From the NCBI GenBank assembly GCA_030220185.1, contig JASPKZ010009857.1, positions 34,706 through 98,705 on the forward strand: a DNA stretch of 64,000 nt, in the 5' to 3' direction. A model generated the notes under the pieces. It did not search any database, was not told the origin of the DNA, and saw only the letters and a program-made list of their open reading frames with translations. The stretch's first letter is position 1. Each line of letters opens with the position of its first letter. Source of the DNA: Diploptera punctata. Its lineage: Eukaryota; Arthropoda; Insecta; Blattodea; Blaberidae. A program made the translations under genes and the position numbers. This document shows, piece after piece, positions 10,189 through 19,605 of the stretch.

Positions 10189-10776
10189 TTATCTGATTTT
10201 CATCCTGACCAGATGATGATCTGAATTGCAGTCTGTCCCTCTAACTGACCTCACATCGATGATGCTACTGTGCCAGCATTTGTCCACCATTACATGATCT
10301 ATATGGTTCCGATTTTCGCCATCTGGAGACGTCCATTTGTATTTATGCATATCTTTATGCTGAAATGTTGTCCTCTTCACAATGAGATTCTTAGATGTGG
10401 CGAAGGTGATTAATCTAACGCCATTGACGTTACTATCTTCATGAAGACTGAATTTGGCTTTTGTTTGTTTGAATATATCTTCCCGCCCAACTTTTGCATG
10501 AAAATCTCCTAAGACAATTTTCATATGATATCGTGAAAGGCTATCAAATAAGCATTCTAATTCTTCATAGAACTCATCCTTGATCTTGTCATCTTGATCT
10601 TCTGTGAGGGCATGTACATTTACAATTATAAAATCATGTTGTATACCCTTTAGAATTATGTATGATATCCTATCACTAACAAACGTAATATCTCGGATAG
10701 CGGATAGGATCCTCCTTCTGACTAAAAAAACCTGTTCCAAATGCAGGTCTTTCTGCACCCCCATATTATACTGCAA
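10189..10776 (-). pseudogene. LINE endonuclease domain
   Basis: An open stretch of about 195 codons covering most of the exonuclease/endonuclease/phosphatase fold that nicks target DNA in target-primed reverse transcription. The catalytic-type blocks GDFHAKVG and SDHHL are present. The start of the domain (GTWNVRTLYNSGALE) lies in another frame at about 10920-10830, showing one shift. Confidence 0.85.
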
Positions 10777-11249
10777 AGCTACCTGAATCCTGACTACCTT
10801 CGCCTGGCCACCTAACTTCCTCTAAAGCGACTGTATCCGAGGGCCATTTATCTAATTCCTGCGTTAATATCTCTAGTGCCCCGCTATTGTATAAAGTCCT
10901 AACATTCCATGTTCCTAGGAACATGTCCCTATGTTTGAGCCTTTGGCATGGGTTCCCTGAAGTAGTCCCCGCCCGGAGAACCGAATGGGGGACTATTTGA
11001 CCTCCGAAAAATTTTACCCCAGATGAACCCATGTCCGCATTTCTTGACTGTTGTATTTTTACGGTGAAAGATCGTCACTCTTTCGCCCAAGGTACTTTTT
11101 TCGTCTGGCTTATCACCTTCGACCAGTCTGGCATGGGTAACCCTATCGGCAGCAATGCTACCGCCGGCATAGCTCTCAGGATCATTTAAGCACGCAAGCC
11201 ACTCCACCACGACAAGGTAAAGATACCATGGAGGGACATCAATGTCCTA

Positions 11250-11936
11250 GTAATATCTAATTGTCTGTTAAATGTCTCATTGGGTGGATTTCTCAATCAA
11301 AGTCTAAACCTCAACTGCAGTTTTCTAATTTTTTATTGTTTCCATATCAACCATAAAAACTGAAAATCTACGGCTGTTAATTACAAAAACAAATGTCTGA
11401 AACATGTCTATGGTTTCATAAAAATTTCTGTGAATTTTCAGTCATTTTTATAGGAGTTATGGAAACAATAAAAAATTGGAAAAACCGGGATCGTGGTTTA
11501 GACTTCGGTTCAGAAATCCACTCATTGAATTGGCGTGTTGACCACATGCCATACATGACATCTATGAGCAAATAAGGTAACTAAAAATTAACTTGATCTA
11601 GTAACTCTTTACAAAGGAGAGGCTATAGCTCAACAATGGGCTACAACATTATAGATAGATATATAGAATGTGCTTATAATTAGTAAAATACCTCTAACAC
11701 CCCAAGGAGGGTAAGAGGGAGTTTAAATGGGAAAAATGATCAGTAACAACTTATATATGTACACACACACACACACACATACATCACAAACATGTATAAA
11801 TTTTTGTCCTGGTCATTTTCAGTGTCTACTAGGTAGGATCAATGAAGATAAGTAAAATTTTAAAAAATCCTTTTACAAAAACAATCTCAAGGGTTTCATT
11901 CCTTTGGAATTCGTTAAAAGCTGGTAAACAGAAGAC
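11250..11936. other. Myo9 intron 1, little recognised
   Basis: AT-rich sequence with a (CA) run at 11761-11780 and a phrase at 11820-11900 shared with 17940-18010. No gene seen. Confidence 0.4.
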
Positions 11937-11948
11937 AAGTCTCTTAAG

Positions 11949-12461
11949 TATTGTTTATTTTTTATTTCACTCACCTCATACTTCATAACTCTTCGCAAAC
12001 CTAGGGTTTCGTCACATCATTTGTGACATTCTCAATGCTGTGTCATGTTCACAACTGACGTCCGACGGCCTTCTATCCTGCAAACTGACCTCCGCACCAT
12101 CTGATGGCTGACCGACGAACTTCCAAATCAGTCCTCTCTCCTTATAACCCGGGTATTTCAAAATTCATAGTTGTATTTTCATTCTTGCATATACAACTAT
12201 GAATTTTGAAATACCCAGTTATAAGGAGAGAGGACTGATTTGGAAGTTCGTCGGTCAGTCATCAGATGGCGCGGTGGTCAGTTTGCAGGATAGAAGGCCA
12301 TCGGACGTCAGTTGTGAACGTGACACAGCATTGAGAATGTCACAAATGATGTGACGAAACCCTGGGTTTGCGAGGAGTTATGAAGTATGAGGTGAGTAAA
12401 ATAAAAAATAAACAATATTAAAAAAACCTCATAGTGTTATTTCCTATCTACATAACTTAAT
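11949..12461 (+). mobile_element. 513-bp palindromic hairpin element with duplication
   Basis: Almost the whole length is one inverted repeat centred near 12170; the arms differ at a few positions. The asymmetric tail is ACCTCATAGTGTTATTTCC followed by CATAACTTAAT. It is flanked by AAGTCTCTTAAG at 11937-11948 and 12462-12473. Each arm has stem GTCAC/GTGAC, GAAA, and CCCTGGG or CCTAGG-like stem III, with CATTGAGAAT where a hammerhead would have CTGANGA. Confidence 0.88.
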
Positions 12462-12622
12462 AAGTCTCTTAAGACTTAATCCATGAAGGTGGTGATCATT
12501 AAGATCTGGTAAATATTTAATTAAAATTACAGTGCGAGGAAACACTATGTGGTATTTATATTAATAAATGAGTTGGAGAAAATGTTTTAACATCTCACCT
12601 CACAAAGTTGCATGTCTTCACG

Positions 12623-12664
12623 ATACCGGTTTCAAAAGTACTGTATTACTTCCATCTTCAGTCA
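12623..12664 (-). ncRNA. Hammerhead-ribozyme-like motif
   Basis: CTGAAGA, linker T, stem II GGAAGT/ACTTTT (two G-U pairs), GAAA, self-complementary CCGG, then TA and TCGTG. TTTGA upstream can pair with TC and G of TCGTG in stem I. The inverted copy at 12687-12722 has the same stem II but TCGG in place of CCGG. Confidence 0.65.
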
Positions 12665-12686
12665 AATTTCGACAGTTGGAATTTGA

Positions 12687-12722
12687 CTGAAGATGGAAGT
12701 AATACTATACTTTTGAAATCGG
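12687..12722 (+). ncRNA. Hammerhead-like motif, inverted copy (damaged stem III)
   Basis: Core CTGAAGA and GAAA are kept, and stem II is kept around a changed loop. Stem III is TCGG, not self-complementary, so it is probably inactive. Confidence 0.45.
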
Positions 12723-13437
12723 TATCGTGAAGACACGCAACTTTATGAGGTGAGATGTTAAAACATTTTCTCCAACTCATTTATTAATCTGGTAAATAGT
12801 TTGCTATCCTGGAAATGTAATTCCTGGCAGTTTTCCATTTATGACACATCTACATATGCCACCTTAGATGAGTAAACAAATTTTCCACCCACTATTTCAG
12901 CAGTTAATGAGGTTGGAGATAAACAACATTTTGGCAACATTCCACCGTAATCATACATTAATTTAAAAATATCCCACATTTTTTTAAGTTAGTCACTTGC
13001 ACCTTGCTGCTAGGACAAAATTTTCATCTGCATCATCTTGTTTGATGTCCCCATTACAGGGATCTTGCTTCAGAAAAAAGCCTCCATCTATCTAAGTAAT
13101 TCCATGTCTCCTCTTCCATCATTTCCATCCATTCAACTCTTCTTTTCTTCACATTCTTCTTAACTTGCTCTTCCTGCTTACATCTTGGTCTCTTCCCTCC
13201 AAATCTAATATCCAGTTCTTGCATTGGTATCCATCCAGTATTTATTTTTTGAAGTGATTATACCATCTTATTTATTCCATACCATCTTGTATTTTATCCA
13301 ACTTCAAAATTTCTCTTTACTTTAGTGTTCAATATTCTATGCCTTCTGGTTTTCCAAACATGCTTCTTATAAATGTTAGGTCTGTTCTTTGGATTTCATC
13401 CAAATCTTTCTTTGTTAAATTTGAAGAGAAAAATTTT

Positions 13438-13511
13438 CGCCTAGACCGGGACTCGAACCCGGGACCCTTGGCTTTCCGGGCCAAGTGCTCTACCAACTGA
13501 GCTACCGAGGC
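13438..13511 (-). tRNA. tRNA-like gene, GCCTCGG type
   Basis: 74 nt. Acceptor GCCTCGG pairs with TCTAGGC. The D arm is GCTC/GAGC and the T arm CCGGG/CCCGG with loop TTCGAGT. A box TAGCTCAGTTGG and B box GGTTCGAGTCC are perfect, and TTTTT follows a few bases downstream. The anticodon arm is irregular: stem TTGGC/GCCAA gives loop CCGGAAA (no T33, triplet GGA), with one extra base after the D stem. Likely transcribable by Pol III but not an ordinary tRNA. Confidence 0.5.
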
Positions 13512-13739
13512 GAGTTACGATCTAGACGCAAATTTTTCTCTTATATACGTTGTAATTCCCTATCGCCAAATGCTTTTGAAACCATTGTTTCTATCTTTGC
13601 AAATGGCGGCTTCTTAGTTAAGAAGACATTTATTGGAAATTTAACATTACTTTAAAAGCCAGTAAGGCCTCTAATGATATTTTATTATTAATTTAACATT
13701 TCTCAATGAAAGATAAATTAATTTGAAGAGAAAAATTTT

Positions 13740-13813
13740 CGCCTAGACCGGGACTCGAACCCGGGACCCTTGGCTTTCCGGGCCAAGTGCTCTACCAACT
13801 GAGCTACCGAGGC
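13740..13813 (-). tRNA. tRNA-like gene, GCCTCGG type
   Basis: Identical to the copy at 13438-13511 over 74 nt, in the second tandem unit about 302 bp away. Confidence 0.5.
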
Positions 13814-14247
13814 GAGTTACGATCTAGACGCAAATTTTCTCTTATATACGTTGTAATTCCCTATCGCCAAATGCTTTTGAAACCATTGTTTCTATCTTTG
13901 CAAATGGCGGCTTCTTAGTTAAGAAGACATTTATTGGAAATTTAACATTACTTTAAAAGCCAGTAAGGCCTCTAATGATGTTTTTATTATTAATTTAACA
14001 TTTCTCAATGAAAGATAAATTAAATTTGAAGAGAAATTAAATTTATCTTTCATTGAGAAATGTTAAATTAATAATAAAATATCATTAGAGGCCTTACTGG
14101 CTTTTAAAGTAATGTTAAATTTCCAATAAATGTCTTCTTAACTAAGAAGCCGCCATTTGCAAAGATAGAAACAATGGTTTCAAAAGTATTTGGCGATAGG
14201 GAATTACAACGTATATAAGAGAAAAATTTGCGTCTAGATCGTAACTC

Positions 14248-14321
14248 GCCTCGGTAGCTCAGTTGGTAGAGCACTTGGCCCGGAAAGCCAAGGGTCCCGG
14301 GTTCGAGTCCCGGTCTAGGCG
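14248..14321 (+). tRNA. tRNA-like gene, GCCTCGG type, inverted copy
   Basis: Same 74 nt on the opposite strand in the right arm of the palindrome. A, B boxes and T run as in the left copies. Confidence 0.5.
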
Positions 14322-14469
14322 AAAATTTTTCTCTTCAAATTTAATTTATCTTTCATTGAGAAATGTTAAATTTAATAATATAAAAATAATCTTTCTTTGT
14401 TATTGTCCACTTTTTTTTTTTTTGGCTCCATAAATTGATATATTGAACTGATTAATAAAACTTTATACA

Positions 14470-14775
14470 AGGGGGCACGGCCATAGCGTAGATTCATAAG
14501 GCAATTGCGCTGGGGGTTTTTTGGGGGGCTACAAACCAGAAAATCAAGGATTCGAGTCCTGGTGGGGTCAGGATTAAAAAAAAAAACCCAAACCTTCTGG
14601 TGGCACCATGGCTCTGGGATCGACTCAGCCTCTAACGAAAATGAGTACTGGATTCTTGTTCTGGGGGTAAAGGTGGCTGTCATGCAAGGTTGACAACCCG
14701 GCTGACATCAAGTGCCGATTGCGTAGAAAAAGTGGGAGCTTTAACGTCCTATTACCCCAAGAGTCTCCTATGGCC
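14470..14775 (+). repeat. tRNA-derived SINE ('GGGGCACGCCATAGCG' family), plus
   Basis: Head GGGGGCACGGCCATAGCGTA, decayed B box GATTCGAGTCCTG, then the family body (GGCTGACATCAAGTGCCGAT, AAAAGTGGGAGC) and end near CCTACTACCC. Other copies: 19606-19898, 22320-22627, 24092-24362, 24939-25235. Confidence 0.8.
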
Positions 14776-14994
14776 TGTAGTGGGATTTATTTAAATTAAT
14801 ATATGTTTAAAATATATTTTATACATTTTTTCTTACAATTTAATGGTATATCCTGATTCCACAATAGGCTTTTATTAAATTAATTAATCTATATATTTTT
14901 TTTATTTTACTGTATTTTGCTCAATATCCATACAAATAAACATCTTAAATACCATATTCAATTTATATTTGAAGAGAAAAACATACATCAGGAT

Positions 14995-15131
14995 ATTTAA
15001 TTTTAGGAAGTTATATTTTGAGGTTATTTTAATTATATTATTTTTAGTCTGGACATCTTACCTCAATATTAATGTTGATTTGTTCTTGGACATGTTTCAA
15101 AACAATTTTGTTTTATCGTCAGCTTTCCCAG
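14995..15131 (-). mobile_element. 137-bp monomeric hammerhead-like element
   Basis: Flanked by ACATCAGGAT at 14985-14994 and 15132-15141. Minus sense: ribozyme-like core, GAGGTAAGATG, then the tail AACCTCAAAATATAACTTCC. There is no inverted arm, so it represents the single unit of which the palindromic elements look like head-to-head dimers. Confidence 0.75.
15086..15126 (-). ncRNA. Hammerhead-ribozyme-like motif
   Basis: CTGACGA (15122-15116), linker T, stem II AAAAC/GTTTT with loop AAAATT, GAAA, self-complementary CATG, then TC. The N7 base (C) and the whole of stem II differ from other copies, yet pairing is kept. Confidence 0.65.
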
Positions 15132-15202
15132 ACATCAGGATTTTAACCCGATATCTCAGGTTCTGTACACCAGTGCTCTGACCACTGAGCTATCAGGCTC
15201 CC
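15128..15202 (-). tRNA. tRNA-like sequence, GGAGCCTG type, interrupted
   Basis: The D arm AGCTCAGTGGTCAGAGC and the anticodon region are recognisable. The B-box half is decayed (GGGTTAAAATCC) and its 3' border abuts the duplication of the 137-bp insertion. Confidence 0.3.
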
Positions 15203-15386
15203 GATTTAAAATCATATTAATTCTCTCCTTTATATGGATTCCTGCACGCCGAGGCTATGAAGATCGAAAATAAACTTCACTGGCTATAAATGTGGTGTTA
15301 ATTTCCAAAAAAGTCTTCTTGTTAAAGAAGCTGCAAACGGCATGTAGGACAATAAGTTCATACCCTTGGTGCGCCAGAATTTATAT

Positions 15387-15694
15387 CCATCTATAGTAAT
15401 TCTGCCCGAGGGCAGGTCTTTCACTGCAATCATGGCATTTTCATGCTATGCTTGCAAGCTTTACTAAGGAATTGTAGGTGTGGTAGCTTCCCGTTGCTTT
15501 CCACACCGGTGAAGGATGATGATGGCCATATGATTTCGGAGACCGTTTGGGCCTTAAAGTTTTCCTGACATTTGTCTTACAGGTGAGGAAAAACCCCGAT
15601 AAAAACCTCACCAGAAAAACTGCCCTGACCAGGGATTGAACCCGGGCCTGCTGCGTGACAAGGCAGCACGCTACCTCGAGACCACAGTGGTAGA
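15387..15694 (-). repeat. tRNA-derived SINE ('GTGGTCTCGAGGTAGC' family), minus
   Basis: Minus sense: head TGTGGTCTCGAGGTAGCG, B box GGTTCAATCCC, body TTTTTCCTCACCTGTAAG, end AGGCAGAATTACTATGGATG. Flanked by AGAATTTATAT at 15376-15386 and 15695-15705. Other copies: 27190-27475, 28331-28432 (3' end), 38904-39252, 40908-41253. Confidence 0.85.
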
Positions 15695-15736
15695 AGAATT
15701 TATATAAAGGAGAGAATTAATATGCATTTGAATCGG

Positions 15737-15809
15737 GAGCCTGGTAGCTCAGTGATCAGAGCATTGGTGTACAAAATCAGAGACATTGGTTTCAAATCCT
15801 GATTCAGGT
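15737..15809 (+). tRNA. tRNA-like sequence, GGAGCCTG type
   Basis: A box TAGCTCAGTGAT and B box GGTTTCAAATCC are imperfect; TTTTTCTTTT follows. It is the inverted partner of 15128-15202. Confidence 0.35.
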
Positions 15810-16099
15810 AAATATTTTTCTTTTCAAACAAAATTTGTCTTTCGGTGAGAAGTGATAAATTTAATATATAAAATCGCCATATTCAATGTTCACACTTACA
15901 AGTAATGAAAATTTTTTATTAATATTTTAGTACTGATCAAAACTTTAAGCTAAAAAAGTCTGTCATGCAGGAACTGCGTAAACTAAGCAAATTCCTCGGC
16001 AAGTCAAAGTCCGATTTTACTGGTTTATGGAATATATCTTTCTTTTGTTAAATTGGAGAAACTCAATTTCTTATGTTAACATATTTAAACATGTCTGAC

Positions 16100-17215
16100 T
16101 GCAGTAAAAGAAACTTATCATAACTATAACTGAAAAAGGAATATTGTTATATGAAAAACTAAGAAGACTTCCATATCAGAACTACTGGAACAGCTACATA
16201 AATCAAAATAGACATCTAAAAACTCAAGTAGGATTCATCCAAAAAATATTACAGACTAAAGAGAAATATGAAATACCACAGACGGCACAAAAACTTGTAA
16301 CTCCAATATCCCCTCTCAAATTTGGCAGCATCAACTATTCATTAAACCTGACAGAAGAAATCAACAAAAAAACTACAAGCCCAATAGTAATGAAACAATT
16401 AGCATTAGAAACAATCAACATTAGATATCCAGAACAAATGTGGCTTCATGTCTATACAGATGGGTCACTAATGAATAGAGAAGCAGGAGCAGGAATAATG
16501 TGTAAACTCTTCTCATTTTACATCTCTCTTGGGAAATATACAACACATTATGACGGTGAACTACAAGCAATACTTACAGCTGTTGTTTCTTCATATCAAT
16601 TCCTTCCAAAATGCTGTAATACTTTCTGACTCTAGCTCAGCCATAATGGCACTAACACACAACCAGACCATCCAAGACCATAGAATAATAGAAGCCAAAA
16701 ATTGCATCAGGATGTTGAAAAATCTAAACAGAAATGTTGTTCTACAATGGATTCCAGCACATTGTGGCGTGGAAGGTAATGATATGCTCGCAAAAAAAGG
16801 TACAGTCATCCAACAGAGTAAGATCAATTACCTATCTTACAAATCAGTACAACTCTACACCAAAATGAAAATAAAATCCCATATAGCCGAACAAAACAAA
16901 ATCCAATGTGAAACCAAGATATGGAAGACATTACTAGAACCAGATACAATACCAAACAGCCCCCGATCAATTGCAGTTGCATCATTTCGTCTTGAAACTG
17001 GTCATGATTGCTTGGCAGCACATCTACATAGAATTAAGCTACTAGACTCTCCACACTGCATAGTATGCAAGGACACAAATACGATAATGAACAAGGATCA
17101 CTTGATGTTCTGCGCTGATCTTCAGAAAATAGTTGGAACACCATTCCAAATTGCTGAATATTATTGGGAAGCCCGCAAGCGAATGATGACAAATCAAGAG
17201 CTTCAGAACATTTGA
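16100..17215 (+). pseudogene. LINE C-terminus with RNase H (I/Jockey-like)
   Basis: Two overlapping open frames (16144-16629 and 16529-17215) together encode an RNase H domain and a C-terminal cysteine/histidine motif. RNase H blocks: VYTDGSLMN (first Asp), DGELQAIL (Glu, read through a frame change near 16600), LSDSSSAIMAL (Asp) and IPAHCGVEGNDMLAKKG (His and last Asp). Then GHDCLAAHLHRI, CIVCKDTNT and a YYWEARKRM end. RNase H plus this tail is typical of I- and Jockey-group LINEs. A frameshift near 16600 and loss of everything upstream make it a truncated copy. A related tail is at 18850-18996. Confidence 0.8.
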
Positions 17216-17625
17216 ATACTATACTTATCTTTTGAATACTGTTGTATAATTTGATATAAATTTAAATAATTTCTATTGATTAATTTCTCTATTACTTTAT
17301 AAAAAATTTATAAAATAAATTAAACTAATGTGTCTTATAGGATAGATTGTCAATATGAGGGTTAATTAAATTGAATTATATACTGATACATTGCAATGAA
17401 GCAAACATGACGGCTGCTTGAGCAATTTTTAAATTTTGGGTTTCAGGTAAACTCCAACTTCTTATGGTTGGATTTCAATTATTTTTTTGAGAATGCCTTC
17501 CTTGGTTTATTTTAATAGCAAATACTGTGTTTTGTTGTTAAGCATAAAAAAAGTGAATGCTGGAGTGATTTTTTAAATTTTGTTTCAAGTGAATTACACC
17601 TAATGTTTTGATGTTTAATGAACTT
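17215..17625 (+). repeat. 3' flank of RNase H LINE / dispersed repeat
   Basis: AT-rich, then GCAAACATGACGGCTGC and the TAAACTCCAACTTCTTATGG repeat shared with 6640-6890 and 55010-55140. Confidence 0.45.
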
Positions 17626-17635
17626 GACTTTACTC

Positions 17636-17753
17636 AATTATTAATGAGTTGGCTATTTTGACTCACTTCATATTTCTTGAGGTGAGTCAAAATAACCAAC
17701 TCATCAATAATTAAAAGAAACCTCATAGTGTTATTTCCTACATATATTAAATT
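17636..17753 (+). mobile_element. 118-bp hairpin element
   Basis: Arms ATTAATGAGTTGGCTATTTT and the complement ending at about 17714, with tail ACCTCATAGTGTTATTTCC. Flanked by GA[C/T]TTTACTC at 17626-17635 and 17754-17763. Confidence 0.8.
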
Positions 17754-17847
17754 GATTTTACTCTTTTAAATTAATTGCTATAAGCCAAGTTTGGTTCCAA
17801 AGAAAAAAAAAAATTGAAGCCTCTAGAACAAACAAGCACGCACCCAC

Positions 17848-17848
<1 letters not shown>

Positions 17849-17923
<75 letters not shown>

Positions 17924-17930
17924 TTTTGGT
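17849..17930. repeat. Compound (CA)n(TA)n microsatellite
   Basis: About 11 CA repeats run into about 23 TA repeats and end in (CA). A reading frame across it is not a gene. Confidence 0.9.
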
Positions 17931-17934
17931 CATG

Positions 17935-18458
17935 GTCATTTTGTGTGTCTACCAGATATGATCAATAAGATCTGTAAACATTTTTTAAAATCTTTTCATT
18001 AGAACAATCTCAATAGTTTTTTTTAATGTTATATTTAGTTTAACAAATTCCAGACTTGGATAGATTTATTTTTTTGAAAAGAAAAATTAATGATTGAATC
18101 GGGAATTGAACTCTGGGCCTCTGATTCTGTACATCAGTATACATAAGTTTGATTCCTGGACCAACCATTAATTTTTCTTTTCAAAAAATGAACCTCAATA
18201 GCTTCATTACTTTGGAATTTGCTAAAATACATACAACCAATAAAATACTTTTCTTTATTTTTACTTGTATCATTTAGTAAATGTAGCTATTGAGTTTGTT
18301 CTGATGAAAAGATTTGTTTTTAATTTTTACAAATCTTCAATGATCTTACTTAGTAGACACCAAAAACTTAACAAATATTCTTTCCTTGAAGAGAACTTAT
18401 AATTGGTTTTACAGTTACTAAGGCAGTGATAAATAAGCTGATATTAAGAATACAAAAA

Positions 18459-18490
<32 letters not shown>

Positions 18491-18700
18491 AATTGTGCAT
18501 TTCCTCAAAATGTATGTACAAAACTAATATTAATACTTCCACCAAACAAGAAAAAATATATATATATGTTATTGATAAAATCTTCTATAAATTTAATAGT
18601 TGCTAAGGTAAACAAGTTTTTAAAATTCTATATTTTTAGACTTTTGAAGCTACAATTCTAATACAACATAATATTATTATGTATATAAACTTTTCAACGC
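17935..18700. other. Repeat-derived AT-rich stretch
   Basis: Fragments of the dispersed repeat, an inverted AAAAGAAAAATTAATG.../...CATTAATTTTTCTTTT pair (about 18075-18185) enclosing a decayed tRNA-like piece, and A/T runs at 18455-18490. No gene. Confidence 0.4.
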
Positions 18701-18996
18701 TGGAGGGAAAATTTTCTATAGGATCGTAACAGGCCTTGGCCTAATACTTGGAAGGGAGAAGAAGAAGAAGAAGATATAAACTTTTCATTAGAACTTATAT
18801 ATAAAAATTTATCACAATACTTATATAAATACCTATTAAAAACCTATAAAATATGGAGCACTTAGGAACTGGATATTTTCTTTTGTCAACAATTCATCTT
18901 CTGACGTGCAAGGGACTGGACAGGAGAAAACAGCTCGTCCAAGAAATTATAGGTCTCTATTGGAAAGCGAGAAAAAGAATGGCACAAGTCAAATAA
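18700..18996 (+). repeat. LINE 3'-end fragments
   Basis: 18700-18778 matches in type the end of the LINE at 54487-54780 (GATCGTAACAGGCCT then a GAA run). 18890-18996 encodes LYWKARKRMAQVK, like the end of the RNase H LINE at 17215. Confidence 0.6.
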
Positions 18997-18999
18997 CAC

Positions 19000-19420
19000 T
19001 CAATACCATTGGACAACAAATTTTACATATATATATATGTGTGTGTGTGTTACTGCTCTAGCAGCTACATTGTTTATTTCTTCAGAGTCAAACTCAGTAT
19101 ATAAAACAACCAATTAACAAAGATAATGTCGAGTTTAACAAGCAAAATCAGTCCTTTAGGAGTGAGGGGGGGGGGGAGGAAGATTTCACTGAAACAAAAA
19201 TTTAAACATCATTCTAGCAGCCACAATTTTTATTTATTTGTTTATTTATTTATTTATTTATTCCAATGAAATTTGGTATATGCCACTGAAATAAAAACAA
19301 GATAGGTATTCTGCAAAAAACAGTGAAATCCGACCATTAGAAGTTGGGACATACCTGAAAACCCTAATTTAAAAATCGCTGTTGTGTAGTATCCACCATG
19401 TTTGTTTTTTCACAATACAT
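19000..19420. other. Microsatellites and reverse dispersed repeat
   Basis: (TA)(TG) at 19026-19050, a run of eleven G at about 19166-19176, TTTA repeats at 19225-19262, and the dispersed repeat on the minus strand to 19400. Confidence 0.5.
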
Positions 19421-19605
19421 ATGATTTAATTAACAAAAGTAAAGATCCTAGTTGATTAAAAATTTGAGAAAGTTGATAGTAATAAACATCTAGGTTCTAT
19501 AATTACCTTTAAAAATTAATTAAGTGAAGAGTAAGTACAAAGATTACTATGTGCAATAATGCTTCTATGCATTAAAACAAGTTTTTAAGTCAAGGACAAT
19601 AAGTA

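Larger units (their letters stand above)
7963..11235 (-). mobile_element. Full-length RTE-type LINE retrotransposon
   Basis: This 3.27 kb element encodes an apurinic-type endonuclease followed by a reverse transcriptase and ends in a TAAG-type tail, the layout and size of the RTE clade. It is flanked by an exact ACATCAATGTCCT at 7950-7962 and 11236-11248, so both ends are defined. Endonuclease signatures: LGDFHAKVG, NHIDHVMVD and SDHHLVRMK (10776-10189). RT signatures: ASGSDDIPAELIK, YKKGDKTDCNNYRGISLL, VDFKKAYDS (9536-9039), NGSKKGDALSPLLFNLY (9070-8867) and YADD near 8790. The coding sequence is split by at least four frameshifts, so it is dead, but each block is open and the element is fairly young. 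It lies in Myo9 intron 1 in the gene's own orientation. Confidence 0.9.
12516..12786 (-). mobile_element. Palindromic hairpin element with hammerhead-like arms
   Basis: Arms meet near 12674. The tail (minus sense) is CCACATAGTGTTTCCTCGC followed by TGTAATTTTAATTAAA. It is flanked by ATCTGGTAAATA at 12504-12515 and 12787-12798. Read on the minus strand the unit order is antisense arm, loop, sense arm with ribozyme-like core, GAGGTGAGATG, tail. Confidence 0.88.
13418..14387 (+). mobile_element. tRNA-unit palindromic element: two units inverted against one
   Basis: The order is minus tRNA, minus tRNA, then inversion near 14035, plus tRNA and tail. Exact AATCTTTCTTTGTTA occurs at 13403-13417 and 14388-14402, a 15-bp duplication. 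The left end starts AATTTGAAGAG and the right end finishes with a tail (TTTCATTGAGAAATG and an AT-rich end) that has no partner at the left. Sequence identity between units is very high. Confidence 0.88.
13020..14430 (-). pseudogene. Decayed LINE RT C-terminal part, split by insertion
   Basis: The minus translation of 14430-14403 and 13402-13090 gives pieces such as KKDLDEIQRT, FIRSMFGKPEGIEY and GGKRPRCKQE, typical of LINE C-terminal regions, with stops and shifts. The tRNA-unit element at 13418-14387 splits it, leaving a 15-bp duplication. Confidence 0.65.
14963..15876 (+). mobile_element. tRNA-unit palindromic element, one unit inverted against another
   Basis: A minus tRNA-like unit (15128-15202) faces a plus one (15737-15809), followed by a tail with TGTCTTTCGGTGAGAAGTG. 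It is bounded by CCATATTCAAT at 14952-14962 and 15877-15887. Two later insertions lie inside: a 137-bp hammerhead-like monomer (14995-15131) and a SINE (15387-15694). The tRNA-like parts are diverged (GGGAGCCTGGTAGCTCAGTG), a third subfamily. Confidence 0.85.

Noticed and set aside
17814..18002. Frame across (CA)n(TA)n
   Set aside because: Low-complexity microsatellite translation.
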